DNA of 64,000 nt from Citrus sinensis (taxonomy: Eukaryota > Streptophyta > Magnoliopsida > Sapindales > Rutaceae). Made by a program: the position numbers and the translations under genes. Shown here one piece after another: positions 1 through 11,287 of this stretch (position 1 is the first letter of the stretch; each line of letters opens with the position of its first letter). The stretch covers positions 2,790,001 to 2,854,000 of the forward strand of contig NC_068563.1 of NCBI RefSeq assembly GCF_022201045.2, written 5' to 3'. Below the pieces are notes generated by a model. It was not told where the DNA came from. It did not search any database and saw nothing but the letters and a program-made list of their open reading frames with translations.

Positions 1-1499
1 TCTCTTATTATTTAATTTACTTAAATAGACATATTTTTATCACTACATGACCAATTTAATGAAAAGATTGTTTGATGTCCTTGCTGATATCTTTGGATGC
101 AGAGTTACAAGCCTTTTTAATTCTGGAAATTGAAGGTGGAGAACCGCTTTGATTTTCCTCTGTTACAAAAACAAAGAATGCAATGGCGATTAAGAACTAA
201 ATTTCGCTAAAGATCAATCAAATTGAGATAACGGGGTCCCGTATTATAGATTATGTACTAGTTTAAGAGCTGTCTGGTAAAGCAAGAGATTCAAGAACCC
301 TCAGAAACAGAATGGATCCCTTGTCATTTGGAGGAGAAAAGTGATTCTCTGCTTTTTCTTCTTCTTCTTGCTGTTGTTCCTTGATTCTGACTCTTGGCCG
401 TGGGTACACTTCAAAGTCCAAAAAATAACACATATCCAAGTAAGAAAATTGCATGAATTTGAACAAAGATAAGAAAGAAAGACTTTTTTTCGCATGATGT
501 ATAAATGCTAATATTATATGGGATATGCGTAATATGCAGTAAACATACTTTTTTTTTTTTTCTTGGGTTCTGTCTTGTGCTTCTCTAATCTCCAGAGTAA
601 TCAAATTGTAGGATGAGAGCTAAGATCAAATAAACAAATCCCAGAAGAGAAAAATGAAAGAAACAAAAAAAGCATAAGAGCTGTAGACTCAGTATAGGAC
701 TTAAGCTAATTCAAATGGCTTTGGCTCTTCCTCCAGTGAAGAATACGGAATCAGGAACCTTCATAGCATATTCAAAGCAAAAGGCAATGAATGTGGCAAA
801 TCAAAAAGCAACGGTCTCCGATGACTCTGAAAAAGATGGTACTCTGCGTTTCATTTCTTGACTTGGAAACCAAGAAGCAAATTCATACTGCGTAGCTAAC
901 ACGTGGCAGCAATGGATCCCCATAACATTATGTGAGCGGCGGGGGCTGACAGACGTGTCTGTGAAATCTGAATCGTGGTCGCTTTGCTGGGCGAAAAGTG
1001 GAAACATGATAGCACTCGCTCTCGCAATAACTCAATCAATTATAATTTCCCATTGTGCCACAATATTTATCTTTTCTTCAAAGCTATTGACACCCAAGTA
1101 TCAATCAAAGTTGTTACAAATTATAACAAGTTAATAATAAGACCGGACAATACATAATGCATTATAAGCTATAGCAATCAAATAATTCACACAAAATTTA
1201 TTGAAACCCTAAAAAGGACAAGGACATTTGGTATTATTTTTGACAGAACAAAAATCCATTTAAATGATCTTTAAACAACAATAATAATAAAAATTAAAAG
1301 AACGGAATTTATTAAAGTTATTTTTGTTAATAATAAAGATGCTTAAACAATCTACATTGCATTTAAATTATTTTAATTGAGTAAATAAAGATAAGGATTT
1401 CAAAAGATTTTTTTGAGGAGTATCAAGAGCCAAACTCCAAATATTATTTTGGGCAAAACATAGAGTTTCAAAAAGTAATTTAAAAAAATTAAAACATTT
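1..1499. other. Left edge, no secure gene
   Basis: I see no recognisable gene here. On the minus strand a short Gln/Glu-rich reading frame ends at a stop at 263 and could be the last exon of a gene; a GT following an A-run near 553 and an AG near 412 could be its splice sites. A 48-codon plus-strand frame starts at 715. Neither resembles a family I know. Positions 520-600 (T-run, then a conserved 40-base stretch) are nearly repeated at 2074-2143. Confidence 0.4.
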
Positions 1500-1560
1500 T
1501 CCGCTGCCGGGATTCGAACCCGGAATTCTGATGTCGAATTTGCCAATGTGCTACAGCGGA
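1500..1560 (-). pseudogene. tRNA-like sequence with truncated D arm
   Basis: Read on the minus strand, 61 nt form a perfect 7-bp acceptor stem (TCCGCTG/CAGCGGA), a 5-bp stem with a 7-nt loop in the anticodon position (AATTC/GAATT), and a perfect T arm (CCGGG/CCCGG with loop TTCGAAT). The region between acceptor and anticodon stems is only 13 nt and there is no variable loop; U33 is replaced by A. Box A-like (TAGCACATTGG) and box B (GGTTCGAATCC) matches are present, and T-runs follow within 10-20 nt. It is most likely a decayed tRNA-derived gene, not a working tRNA. The acceptor and T arms look most like plant tRNA-Glu. Confidence 0.6.
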
Positions 1561-2240
1561 AATTTGTTCGAATGATACCTAGAAATTTTGTTTTTCGATT
1601 ATAATTGCGGATTAACATATGGCTAATTAACATATCACCTCAATTTTGGGCTTTTGCCATTTGGACGACTTTGCTTTGGGCTTTTTAGGTTTCTGACGGC
1701 CCGACTTCGGTTTTAAAAGATAAAAGTGTTCTGAATTTGATTTTGGAATTAAAATAATTAAAATTTGACGATGTGCAACAACATATTTAGCGTCTATTTT
1801 GATAACAATTGTATTTTTGAATAATAATTTGGGGTTATTTACATTCATCAAATTTTTCTCTACACTTATTTTAAAAAATAAATTTATTATTAAAAATTAA
1901 AAATTAAAAAATCTTAAAATTACCTTTCACTAATCACTTTCTCTCTTTAAGTTACAATTATATACTCTTTTTTAGCTTTCACATTTTCCAAAATAAACAC
2001 TTTATTTCACTCTTTCTTTAATTTATTTTTTTGACCTTTCTTATTACATCATGATTTATATTTCTTTTTTTTTGGGACATGCGTAATATGTAAACATTTT
2101 TTTTTTCTTGGGTCTGTCTTGTGCTTCTAATCTCCAGAATAATACTTCCCTCCTCCGAAACCACTTTCAATTGTACGCAGAAGAAAAAAAAAATCTCTCA
2201 AATTACAGTGGCGCTCAAACCCTCAAATCATTCCATTTTC
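1561..2240. other. AT-rich intergenic
   Basis: No gene is visible. The stretch ends with the second copy of the 520-600 repeat (2074-2143) and a short leader before the PPR pseudogene. Confidence 0.5.
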
Positions 2241-3090
2241 ATGGCTGTTAGAATAAAAGCAACAGCTTATAGATGTAATTTTGTGGTGTTCATTCCGTCA
2301 CCCTCCAAAGCCCACAACTACAAATTCCAAAAATGACCTCTCATCTCCAACGACGAAATTCCCTCGTCATTTCAGGGATGGAAGCTCTCTTTCAAAAATT
2401 CCTGAAAGATAGTTGTAGTCTTACAGATCAGGTGATGTCACATCAAATGAAACTCTCTATTTTTTTGATTGCACGATCAAAATGAAGTCCATTCCTCTTA
2501 TGCCTCCTTTACTCTGTTGTTAAGCGTGCTCGCTAAGAATAAGCGATGACTTGATGCTGAAAAATGACCTCAATAGTTGATACGAACCAAGCTCGAGTGT
2601 TGATTTGAACTTCAAATTTCCAACCTGAAATGGATCAGGGCTCACCAACGAAACAATTTCGTGTTTTGAGAAATGGCAAAAGTAAACTTAGCATTGAAAC
2701 TTAAAATTGCCTCATTGATGCACTATGTAAAATGGGCAAACTCGAAACTGCCTGGCAACTTTTTCATTCATCGCTGCATGCAGGCCCGACACCAAGTGCT
2801 GTAACATATGCCATCATGATCCATGGATTGTGTAAAGAATGGCAAATGGGGAAGGCAACTGATCTATTGCTTGATAAGGAAGTAAAAAGGTTCGGAGCCC
2901 AATATATTTGCATTTAAAACGCTTATGCATGGCTTCATCCAAAATAATGAGACATCAAAAAGTGATTGAACGCCTTCGCAAAATGGAAAAGAAAAATGTA
3001 ACTCCAGATGCATCTATAGTTTCTATGGCAATAAACTTAGTTGCAAAGGGTAAATTCAGTTTCGACTCGCTTCCTTCATTCCCTGCGTGA
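2241..3090 (+). pseudogene. PPR protein pseudogene (restorer-like)
   Basis: This is a broken relative of the intact PPR gene at 30117-31928. The start region (ATG at 2241) matches that gene's targeting peptide and the segment around [16 protein letters not shown], but with several stops and frameshifts. The middle is missing: at about 2570-2690 the sequence jumps from the first PPR motif to the last three, losing roughly 330 codons. The 3' part still reads LCKMGKLETAWQLFH and GLCKEWQMGKATDLLLD, then shifts frame near 2905 before a motif resembling GFIQNNETSKVIE. It lies on the opposite strand to the intact copy. It cannot encode a working PPR protein. Confidence 0.85.
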
Positions 3091-3910
3091 AAGTGCATGA
3101 AATGTAAGCTAATGCGTTGAATTTTTTAGCAGTGGCATGTGTTTTTACCATACAAACCAGATGCGGAGAACTCCATTCAATATTACAGGATGCGTTGAAT
3201 TTCTAGGTGTGTTGCCAAATCATTGCACTATTCGCTGGTGTTATTCGTGGAGTCTTTCTCATTGAATCCACTCAGACCATAGGAATAGTCTCTTTTAATA
3301 CAAAAACTTTAGCCTGCCAACTTACTTTGTAAACTCATAATGACAGCTTAAGTTTCTTGTGTGAATGGTTTATTTGAAAGTTTCGGTTTGGATTTATTTT
3401 CTTTGATATGTTGTACTTCCATTTGATAATTTAGGCAAACCATGAGTAATATGATGACATGAAATAGTGGCATCAATTAAAACGAATTTAATAACACGAA
3501 TATTAAATGCTTTCTCTGTCCTTTTAAGTTTGGTTCCAAATGATCATTCTTTAGACTCTTTTTAGTGTATGACCTGTTTCCTTTCTCTTATTTAATTATA
3601 TTCGCAGTTTGTGTTTCTTTCTTGCTAGAAAGGTTTATTTTTAAACCGGCTATTGGATTTACTAATATGTGATACTTCTATTTGATGAAATTGAGCATCA
3701 ATTGATATTTTTCTTATTGCTGACTTTGAATTTTTAAAATTTCTGGATTCCTCAGCCAAATTGTTCAAGGAACCGGCAATTCCACAAAAAGTTATTATAT
3801 AGATCTTCCTAGAGCAGATTTTAATTTACGTAGCATTTTCTAAAAGCTGAACAAGGATTTTTTTTTTTTTTTTTTTTTTATGAAGGTTGATATTTTACAA
3901 CAATGAAAAA
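3091..3910. other. Intergenic; UGT 3' flank
   Basis: No gene is visible. Positions 3795-3850 match 17198-17253 closely; both lie a few hundred bases downstream of a UGT stop, so this is duplicated UGT 3' flank. A T-run of about 22 bases spans 3858-3879. Confidence 0.6.
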
Positions 3911-4830
3911 GTAACAAGAACAAACTTCCACAAACGTACGTGACATATGATTTCTGGCGTCTTGTAGAAGTTCTTCTAATAAATGGCTACGCAAGCTCAA
4001 TTCTTCGATCAAAGAGTTCAAATTTGAGAAAGACGAACCTCCATTTTCAACAGCTCTCTGTGCCATCTCCCCAAAAGCTTTGGCTCTGCTCCTCATCTGT
4101 TCTGCCTTATCACCCACCATTATTTCTTTCACTGCCTTTTCAATCCTTTCCCTCCTCACAAATTCACTCTTGGTTGTAGACGATTTCTCAACTCCAACAG
4201 CAACACCAATCTTAAGAACCTGAGTCACTAACTTTTCATTGTAAAACTGATCCGCGAAGTGCGGCCATGTCACCAGAGGCGCCCCAGCAACCACTCCTTC
4301 GAGAGTTGAATTCCATCCACAATGTGTTACAAATCCTCCGACAGCTTCGTGATCAAGTATCAAAACTTGGGGTGCCCATCCTCTTATGATTAGTCCTTTG
4401 CCTTCCATTCTCTTCTCAAATCCTAGAGGCAACCAGTCTTCGTTTTCTTCTTCACCACCACTATTCTTGTTTTTCCTCACAATCCAAATGAAATTTTGCT
4501 CCAAAGCTTGAAGCCCCATTGCAATCTCCGTTAGCTGAGCAGAAGTGAAGTTGGCCAGGCTTCCAAAGCATAGGTAAATAAGAGAATTGGGTTGCTTTGA
4601 TTTCAGCCAGTTTAAGCACTCCTGTGTATATCAGTTGAATCTTGCTTTGCCCTCGAAGCTTTATAATTATCTGTTCTGTTGCATAGTGAAACAGGACCAA
4701 TATGCCATGCCCTCCTTCCCAAAACCTTCCTGTAATGAACAGCATAGGCGGGTTCAAGCTCGTAAAAGCTGTTGACAACAACACCGTAGCTCTTTAACTC
4801 AGATTCTACAGCTGTTTTGAACAACCTGGA
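3911..4830 (-). pseudogene. UGT73-like gene, C-terminal piece (split pseudogene)
   Basis: This is the 3' half of a family-1 UDP-glycosyltransferase gene whose 5' half lies at 12066-12676; the LTR retrotransposon 4831-12065 separates them. The piece begins in frame with the other half (FKTAVESELKSYG) and reaches the PSPG donor-sugar box ([16 protein letters not shown]...THCGWNST). Between 4600 and 4690 small indels break the frame after PVSLCNR, and the frame recovers at [10 protein letters not shown]. The stop used by the paralogue at 17624 is changed to a sense codon, so the open frame would run on about 29 residues to 3878. The box ends HFADQF where functional paralogues have AEQF. It is clearly a pseudogene. 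Confidence 0.9.
4826..4830. repeat. Target-site duplication CTGGA (left)
   Basis: The five bases before the 5' LTR equal the five after the 3' LTR (12066-12070). This fixes both ends of the element. Deleting the element plus one copy joins the two UGT pieces in frame. Confidence 0.95.
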
Positions 4831-5608
4831 TGTTTGGGTTGGATTTTTCTAGTAGTATCTCAAAATATAGTCGATCTTAATCTACTCAGAACTTATTGTT
4901 GTTGAGCTGGCCTCATAAGTACAACCTGAAACCTATGTTGACCACCTGGTTTACAAGTACGACCTAAGATCTATGTGAATGATCTAGTTTAAGAATACAA
5001 CCTCAACGCTATATGAGCGATTGAGAAATTCATCTGTCTGATCTGAAAATGAAGTAATCCGACCTTGAAATTCTCTTGTCCGACCTGAGAATTAGTTTGA
5101 CATAAAAAATTGCTAGTTAAGAGAACGTGGCCTAATTTATAGGGAAGTTGTGTGCCACGATCTATTTAAACCACCTCCAACTGACAACCACTTGCAACTG
5201 CTGAAGAAAGCGGGCTGAAGTTAAGGAGGTAACCGTACACGACGAAAAGTCTATTTAAACTGAAGAGCGCATCAGGTGAAAGGGTTAGAAAAAATCAACC
5301 AAAAACTCTAGAAGTGACCTATCTAAGAGCCTTAACAGAGCTTACCAGATTTTGAGTTCTTAGATCGGAAAATTCCTTTCTTTTGAACCCATTCACAATT
5401 CTTCCCTCTCATTTTCATCTCTTTATACAAAATTTCTGACTTAAGCATCGGAGGGTCTGCGCCGGAACCCCACCGGCGTATCCTAACCGTGTTTTCTGGT
5501 TGACAGGTACAGAAAATTGTGGTCATATTGGCGTTTGAGCTTGGATTCGTACTGTAATTCCCCTAAAAAAACAAATTCAGCTGTTGAGATCGTTTTTCGG
5601 CATCAACA
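4831..5608 (+). repeat. 5' LTR
   Basis: 778 bp, begins TGTTTGGGTT and ends GCATCAACA. It matches 11288-12065 except for two substitutions near the end that I could see (aaaaaa/aaagaa and gagatcg/gaggtcg). Confidence 0.95.
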
Positions 5609-5611
5609 TCT

Positions 5612-5629
5612 TGGCGCCGTCTGTGGGGA
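5612..5629 (+). other. Primer-binding site
   Basis: TGGCGCCGTCTGTGGGGA lies three bases after the 5' LTR. Its first nine bases are complementary to the 3' end of plant tRNA-Asp plus CCA, as is usual for Tat/Athila-type elements. Confidence 0.75.
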
Positions 5630-5693
5630 ACGGTGCGAAAAGCCATACATTTGACAATTTAGAAGGAAGAGGCTATCAGATTAAGATATAACG

Positions 5694-8094
5694 ATGGATG
5701 ACAACGATGGAGATAGGCAGACCTTGCGCCAATTGGCGGAAGAAATGAATGCCACAACAGATAAGAGATGGAGAGAATGGATCGAGAGGCAAATGGCAAA
5801 ATTTGAAGAGATGATTAGGGGGCTGGTTGATGCCCAAGTTAGAGGAACTCAAGTTCGAGCTAGTGACCCAGAGAGTAGTGGAGCGCGAGAGAGAGAAGAG
5901 CTTGGTAGTGAACAGCAGAACGGAATGGGACTACCACAAGTTGGGGTACGACAAGAGAATAGAAGTGCAGGAGAACAAGTGAATGAGTTGAGAGGGAGAA
6001 TCAATGACTTAAATCAAGAAAGGGAGAGGGAAGAGCTGAGAGACCCCCACCGGGCAAATGAGCTTGAGCAGCGAATGATGCAATTTTAAAAAACTTTAGA
6101 GGCATTAAAGGCAAAAACAGAGGGCAAGAAAGTGGTAGGAAGGTTGTTACTTGATAACGAGTCCTCCTTGGTACGTGAAGTGATGGTGGTAACTTTGCCA
6201 CCCAAGTATGTGGTTCCAGCCTTGGTGTATGAAGGCAAAACTGACCCGAATCATCACGTGGAGAAGTTTAATGAGATGACCGGGATCCAAGGCTTGAATG
6301 ATTTTCAAAGGTGCCGTGTTTTTCCTTTAACATTAGAAGGACAAGCACGGGAGTGGTACCGGAGATTAAAGAAGGGAAGCATAGGAAATTTCAAGGAGTT
6401 ATGTGAGCTTTTCACTGTGCATTTTAGGGGTTCATGCATACCAGAGCAAGATACGAGCAGATTGAAAAAAATTGGTCCAAGAAGAATTTGAAAGTTTGAG
6501 GAGTTTTGTGACCAGGTATCATAAGGAGGTTACTGATCTAGGGGCCTTTGATCATCCAGATGCTCTGGAGGGATTAAAGAAGGGGTTGAGAATTAATCGA
6601 TTGTGGAATAGCTTATATAGTAAGGGGATAACAACATATGCTAAGGCATATGACCAGGCAAAATTGGACATGAAAACTGAAGATGCAGAGGAAGAAAAGA
6701 GAAGAATGAAAATGCAGACAGGGGGTCCGATGAGAAAGGGAGACCTGAGAATGAGAGGAGATAGCTTTGGGTATAGCTCGAGGATGAACACGGGTGATAG
6801 GCATCATTACGACAAAGGGTTGTTCAATTATAGACAACCAGAAAGGCCGGGTCGAAATTGGGAAGGAAATCGTGAAAGAAGAGAAATCTCATTAGTAGGA
6901 AGGGGCCGAGAAGGAGGAAATAATTATGGGAGGAACCAACGGGAGAACCGAGTAAGAGATTACAATAGGTTGCCACAACCTGTAGACCGGAGAGGACCGA
7001 GATCTAACAATGGGGTGAATTTATTAAAACAGAGTGGAAGATACACACCACTGAACACGAGCAGAGCATAAATATATGCTGCAATAAAAGACAAGGGGTT
7101 ACTAACACCGCCAAAGCAGATTGTAGGGGGATTGGGCGGAAGTGCTCACCACAAGTATTGCGAGTTTCACAAGGTGACCAAACATGGAACTGTGGATTGC
7201 ATTGACTTGAAAGAACAGATTGAATGGCTAGTGCAAAATCAATATCTAAAGGAGTATGTGGATGACCAAGGAAGAGGTGGGAGAAGAGGAGACATCATAG
7301 ATAATGTAGCGATGATGATTATGGGAGGGCGGACCTTAGCAGGAGACTCAAACCGCTCAAGGAGAAATTATAGCAGATATTCATTAAAAAGTTTTGAGGT
7401 AAATTTTAATGTTCCGACACCAAAGAAGCAGCGGGTTCAAAGGGTACCGATCATGTTCACAGACGAGGACGAGGAAGCAGTCGCACATCCACATGAGGAT
7501 GCGCTTGTAGTGAAGGTTGTCTTGGCAGGGCAGGAATTGAACCGAGCTTTTGTAGATGGGGGAAGCTCAGTCGACATTTTATTTAAGCAAACTGTGGACG
7601 ATCTACAAATAGGAGACCTCAGGCTTGATCCGGTCAGAACGTCACTAAAGGGGTTCGGTGGAGCTGAGCTGATTCCCCTTGGGTTGATTGACTTGCCACT
7701 GACAATAGGGTCCAGCCCACTACAGAAGACAATGATGGTGACATGGTTGGTAGTTGATGAGCCAAGCCCTTATCAAGTTATTTTGGGCAGACCATTCAAT
7801 AGGATAGCAGGAGCAGTGAGCTCAACCCATATGCAATGTGTGAAGTTTAGAGTTCAAGGTGGAGTTGGAGTGATGAGGGGCCAGCAACAAGTGGCTCGAA
7901 GCTGTTACGCTACAGCTGCGAGAGAATCCATGCAGATCATAAGTATCGATCCACGAGCTGAAAATAGGTTGTGCCAACAGCGACCTAATGAAAAAATGAA
8001 ACAAGTGCCGGTAAGTGAGGTTGATCCGAGCAGAGTGGTAAGAGTGGGAACAAAAATGATAGATGACATCTCTAATGAGCTTAAGATTTATTGA
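5694..8094 (+). pseudogene. Retrotransposon gag-protease, disrupted
   Basis: The frame opens at 5694 with a charged, coiled-coil-like N-terminus. The plant retrotransposon gag domain follows (about 6210-6540; GQAREWYRRL motif), then an Arg/Gly-rich basic stretch, a Cys/His knuckle-like segment (CEFHKVTKHGTVDC, from about 7159) and a retropepsin-like domain with active-site DGGSS near 7555 and VILGRPF near 7780. Three lesions are visible: an in-frame TAA at 6087, a frameshift in the A-run near 6467, and an in-frame TAA at 7069. After the protease domain the frame ends at 8094, where RT should begin. Gag would form the capsid and the protease would process the polyprotein; this copy cannot make either intact. 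Confidence 0.85.
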
Positions 8095-8096
8095 TG

Positions 8097-8281
8097 GAGT
8101 TCTAGGGCCGAGCTGGGAAGGACCATATAAAGTGCTACACTCATTTGGTAATGGGGCATATAAGTTAGGTTATCAGGATGGCAGGGTCGTTGGCAAGACA
8201 TGGAATGCAGAGCACCTGCGAAAATACTATCAGCTAAGATATATCTTATTTATGATGTTCTTATTTGTTTGTTTTCTTTAA
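8097..8281 (+). pseudogene. Integrase C-terminal tail remnant
   Basis: Directly after the protease frame, in another frame, comes GPSWEGPYKVLHSFGNGAYK followed by KTWNAEHLRKYYQ. This matches the extreme C-terminus of plant Ty3/gypsy polyproteins, just past the integrase. RT, RNase H and the integrase core have therefore been deleted with the junction near 8090. The frame ends at 8281. Confidence 0.8.
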
Positions 8282-8403
8282 ATATGCTAAGAAAGTTTGG
8301 TTCTTTGTTGTTTTAATTTGTTATGTGTTCAATTCTGTAACTTTTGCTATATTAATATCAATGAGGTTATTTAGAAGTGCAACTTTATTTCTTATCTACT
8401 TTT

Positions 8404-9165
8404 GACCGGTCTTATTGAGATTGAGATCGACATTGCGGCCTTGTTGATGTCCTACCTGAAAAATTTATCCAATCTTATTGAGATTGATATCGACATTGCG
8501 ACCTTGTTGAGGTCCAACGTGAAAATGTTATCCAATCTTATTGAGATTGAGATTGACATGGCGGCCTTATTGAGGTTTAACGTGAAAAAATTCATCCAAT
8601 CTTATTAAGATTGAGATCGACATTTTGGACCGTATTGAGGTCCAACGTGAAAAGATTTATCCAATCTTATTGAGTTTGATATCGACATTGCGACCTTGTT
8701 GAGGTCCAACGTGAAAACGTTATCCAATCTTATTGAGATTGAGATCGACATAGTGGCCTTATTGAGGTCCAACGTGAAAAAATCCATCCAATCTTATTGA
8801 GATCGAGATCGACATTGCGGCCTTATTGAGGTCCAACATGAAAAAATTTATCCAATCTTATAGAGATTGAGATCGACATTGCGGCCTTGTTGAGGCCCTA
8901 CCTAAAAAATTTTATCTAATCTTATTGAGATTAAGATCGACATTGCGGTCTTGTTGAGGTCCTACCTAAAAATTTATCCAATCTTATTGAGATTGAGATC
9001 AACATTGCGGCCTTGTTGAGGCCCTACCTAAAAAATTTTATCTAATCTTATTGAGATTAAGATCGACATTGCGGTCTTGTTGAGGTCCTACCTAAAAATT
9101 TATCAAATCTTATTGAGATTGAGGTTGTCATTTTGACCTTGTTGAGGTCTAATTGTAATTCGACC
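8404..9165 (+). repeat. Tandem array A, ~63-bp unit, ~12 copies
   Basis: Units begin like CTTATTGAGATTGAGATCGA and recur near 8408, 8472, 8536, 8600, 8664, 8727, 8790, 8857, 8919, 8981, 9044 and 9107. Because 63 is a multiple of three, units lacking stops give spurious open frames with a 21-residue repeat on both strands. Confidence 0.9.
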
Positions 9166-9560
9166 ATGTTGAGATTGAAGACGGTTATTACCTTGTGGTT
9201 AGACAACTTTAACTTTTATCTTGTTGAGATCTACATTTTTCAATTTTATCGAAATTGGCTTTTATCTTATTTAGGTCGACCATTTCCTTATTGAGGTTGG
9301 CCATAAGTTAAGTTCTACAATTTTCTATTTATTGAGGTTGGCCATTGCCCGTGGAGTTTGACCATAGCCTATTTTGTTGAGGTCGGCCATTGCCTTATTG
9401 AGGTCAGCCATAAGATAAGTTCTACAATTTTCTATTTATTGAGGTTGGCCATTGCCTCGTGGAGTTTAGCCATAGCCTTAACATTTACGTTCTACAATGT
9501 TTTATTTTGTTGAGGTCAATCATAAGCTTAACATTTAAGTTCTTTAATTTTCAACCTTAT
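9166..9560 (+). repeat. Degenerate repeat block between arrays
   Basis: Irregular repeats of TTATTGAGGTTGGCCAT and related words. They share the TTGTTGAGGTC core with both neighbouring arrays. Confidence 0.7.
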
Positions 9561-10680
9561 TGAGGTCGACAATCTATCTTGTTAAGGTTGACATTTTCGT
9601 GAGGTCAACATTTTCCTTATCGTGAGGTCGGCGTTTTAGCTCTACACTTAACCTTGTTGAGGTCGACAATCTATCTTGTTAAGGTTGACATTTTCGTGAG
9701 GTCGACAATCTATCTTGTTAAGGTTGACATTTTCCTTATCCTAAGGTCGGCGTTTAAGCTCTACACTTAACCTTGTTGAGGTCGACAATCTATCTTGTTA
9801 AGATTGACATTTTTATGAGGTCAACATTTTCCTTGTCGTGAGGTCGGCATTTTAGCTCTACACTTAACCTTGTTGAGGTCGACAATCTATCTTGTTAAGA
9901 TTGACATTTTCGTGAGGTCAACATTTTCCTTATCCTGAGGTCGGCGTTTAAGCTCTACACTTAACCTTGTTGAGGTCGATAATCTATTTTGTTAAGGTTG
10001 ACATTTTCGTGAGGTCAACATTTTCCTTATCCTGAGGTCGGCGTTTAAGCTCTACACTTAACCTTGTTGAGGTCGACAATCTATTTTGTTAAGGTTGACA
10101 TTTTCGTGAGGTCAATATTTTCCTTGTCGTGAGATCGTGAGGTCGGCCATTGCCTTGTTGAGGTCGATCATAAGCTTAACATTTAAGTTCTATAATTTTC
10201 AACCTTGTTGAGGTCGACAATCTATCTTGTTAAGGTTGACATTTTCGTGAGGTCAACATTTTCTTTATCGTGAGGTCGGCGTTTTAGCTCTACACTTAAC
10301 TTTGTTGAGGTCGACAATCTATCTTGTTAAGGTTGACATTTTATGAGGTCAACATTTTCCTTGTTGTGAGGTCGGCGTTTTAGCTCTACACTTAACCTTG
10401 TTGAGGTCGACAATCTATTTTGTTAAGGTTGACACTTTCGTGAGGTCAACATTCTCTTTGTTGTGAGATCGTGAGGTCGGCGTTTTAGCTTTATACTTAA
10501 CCTTGTTGAGGTCAACAATCTATTTTGTTAAGGTCGACACTTTCGTGAGGTCAACATTCTCCTTGTTGTGAGATCGTGAGGTCGGCGTTTTAGCTTTACA
10601 CTTAACCTTGTTGAGGTCGACAATTTATTTTTGATAAGGTTGACATTTTCGTGAGGTCAACATTTTCCTTATCGAGATTG
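9561..10680 (+). repeat. Tandem array B, ~97-bp unit, ~11 copies
   Basis: The unit runs from CTTGTTGAGGTCGACAATCT through a TTGACATTTTCGTGAGGTC segment to AGCTCTACACTTAAC. Starts recur near 9571, 9666, 9785, 9881, 9976, 10078, 10206, 10314, 10407, 10515 and 10618. Some units are shortened or carry an added GTGAGATC. Confidence 0.9.
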
Positions 10681-10951
10681 ACATCGAAATGATAGAATCT
10701 TGGTGAATTCAAGGTCATTGCTTGGTGTTATTGTTACCAAAGTTGACCATATCTATTTGTTTGACCTCAACAAAGTCTTAAATGGGCTTAGCCTACGGAA
10801 CGCAAGTCATAACCAACCCCAATAAATAAAGAGCAAAAAAGGCAAGGTCAGCATAATAATTATCCGACTACAAAGGCAAAATAAAGTTTAGTAGCATACG
10901 GTCTACACAAGTTCATATTGCAAAAAAGGGCAAGCATTTTAATACTTAAAT

Positions 10952-11098
10952 TTAGGAAGTTCTATCTTGGTCTTCAACAACCCTACTAGTTAGGGAGACC
11001 TCACCCTCAACCCTGACCCTATCACCTCGAGGCAATTGGTCATGGTTAGTTTCTTGGTCCACACTTGAAGGTTTCTTCTTACCCTTCTCTTTGCTCAT
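10952..11098 (-). other. Small antisense ORF (48 codons) in the element's 3' region
   Basis: A minus-strand frame from ATG at 11098 to TAA at 10952 gives a charged peptide starting MSKEKGKKKPSS. Some plant Tat-lineage elements carry antisense ORFs at this place. Here only a stub remains, and I cannot assign homology; it may be chance. Confidence 0.25.
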
Positions 11099-11192
11099 TG
11101 TTTCGCTCTACGCCGTCTTTCTTTTGCTTGCGGCCATATTGCTCTTTCTTAATTATTTTAGTTTCCAATACCGTTCATATCTTCTCAGTATT

Positions 11193-11287
11193 GAAAACTG
11201 GGGGACTGGTGTTGGGTTTTGAGAAAATTTTTCTATTAGTTTCCAACACCAGCAATGACTTTCTGGTATTGAAAACTAGGGGACTGG
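11193..11287 (+). repeat. Polypurine tract, duplicated
   Basis: GAAAACTAGGGGACTGG (11271-11287) abuts the 3' LTR and is the likely plus-strand primer site. An almost identical copy, GAAAACTGGGGGACTGG, lies 78 bp upstream (11193-11209) and is followed by TGTTGGG, resembling a second LTR start. The surrounding ~78 bp is a tandem duplication. Confidence 0.8.

Noticed and set aside
5332-5526. 64-codon minus frame repeated at 11789-11983
   Set aside because: It lies wholly within the LTRs and is simply duplicated with them; no domain.
8402-8787. Repeat-coded ORFs on both strands in array A (NLIEIEID-type 21-residue repeat)
   Set aside because: The 63-bp repeat is a multiple of three, so open frames arise automatically; the array is inside a non-coding part of the retrotransposon.
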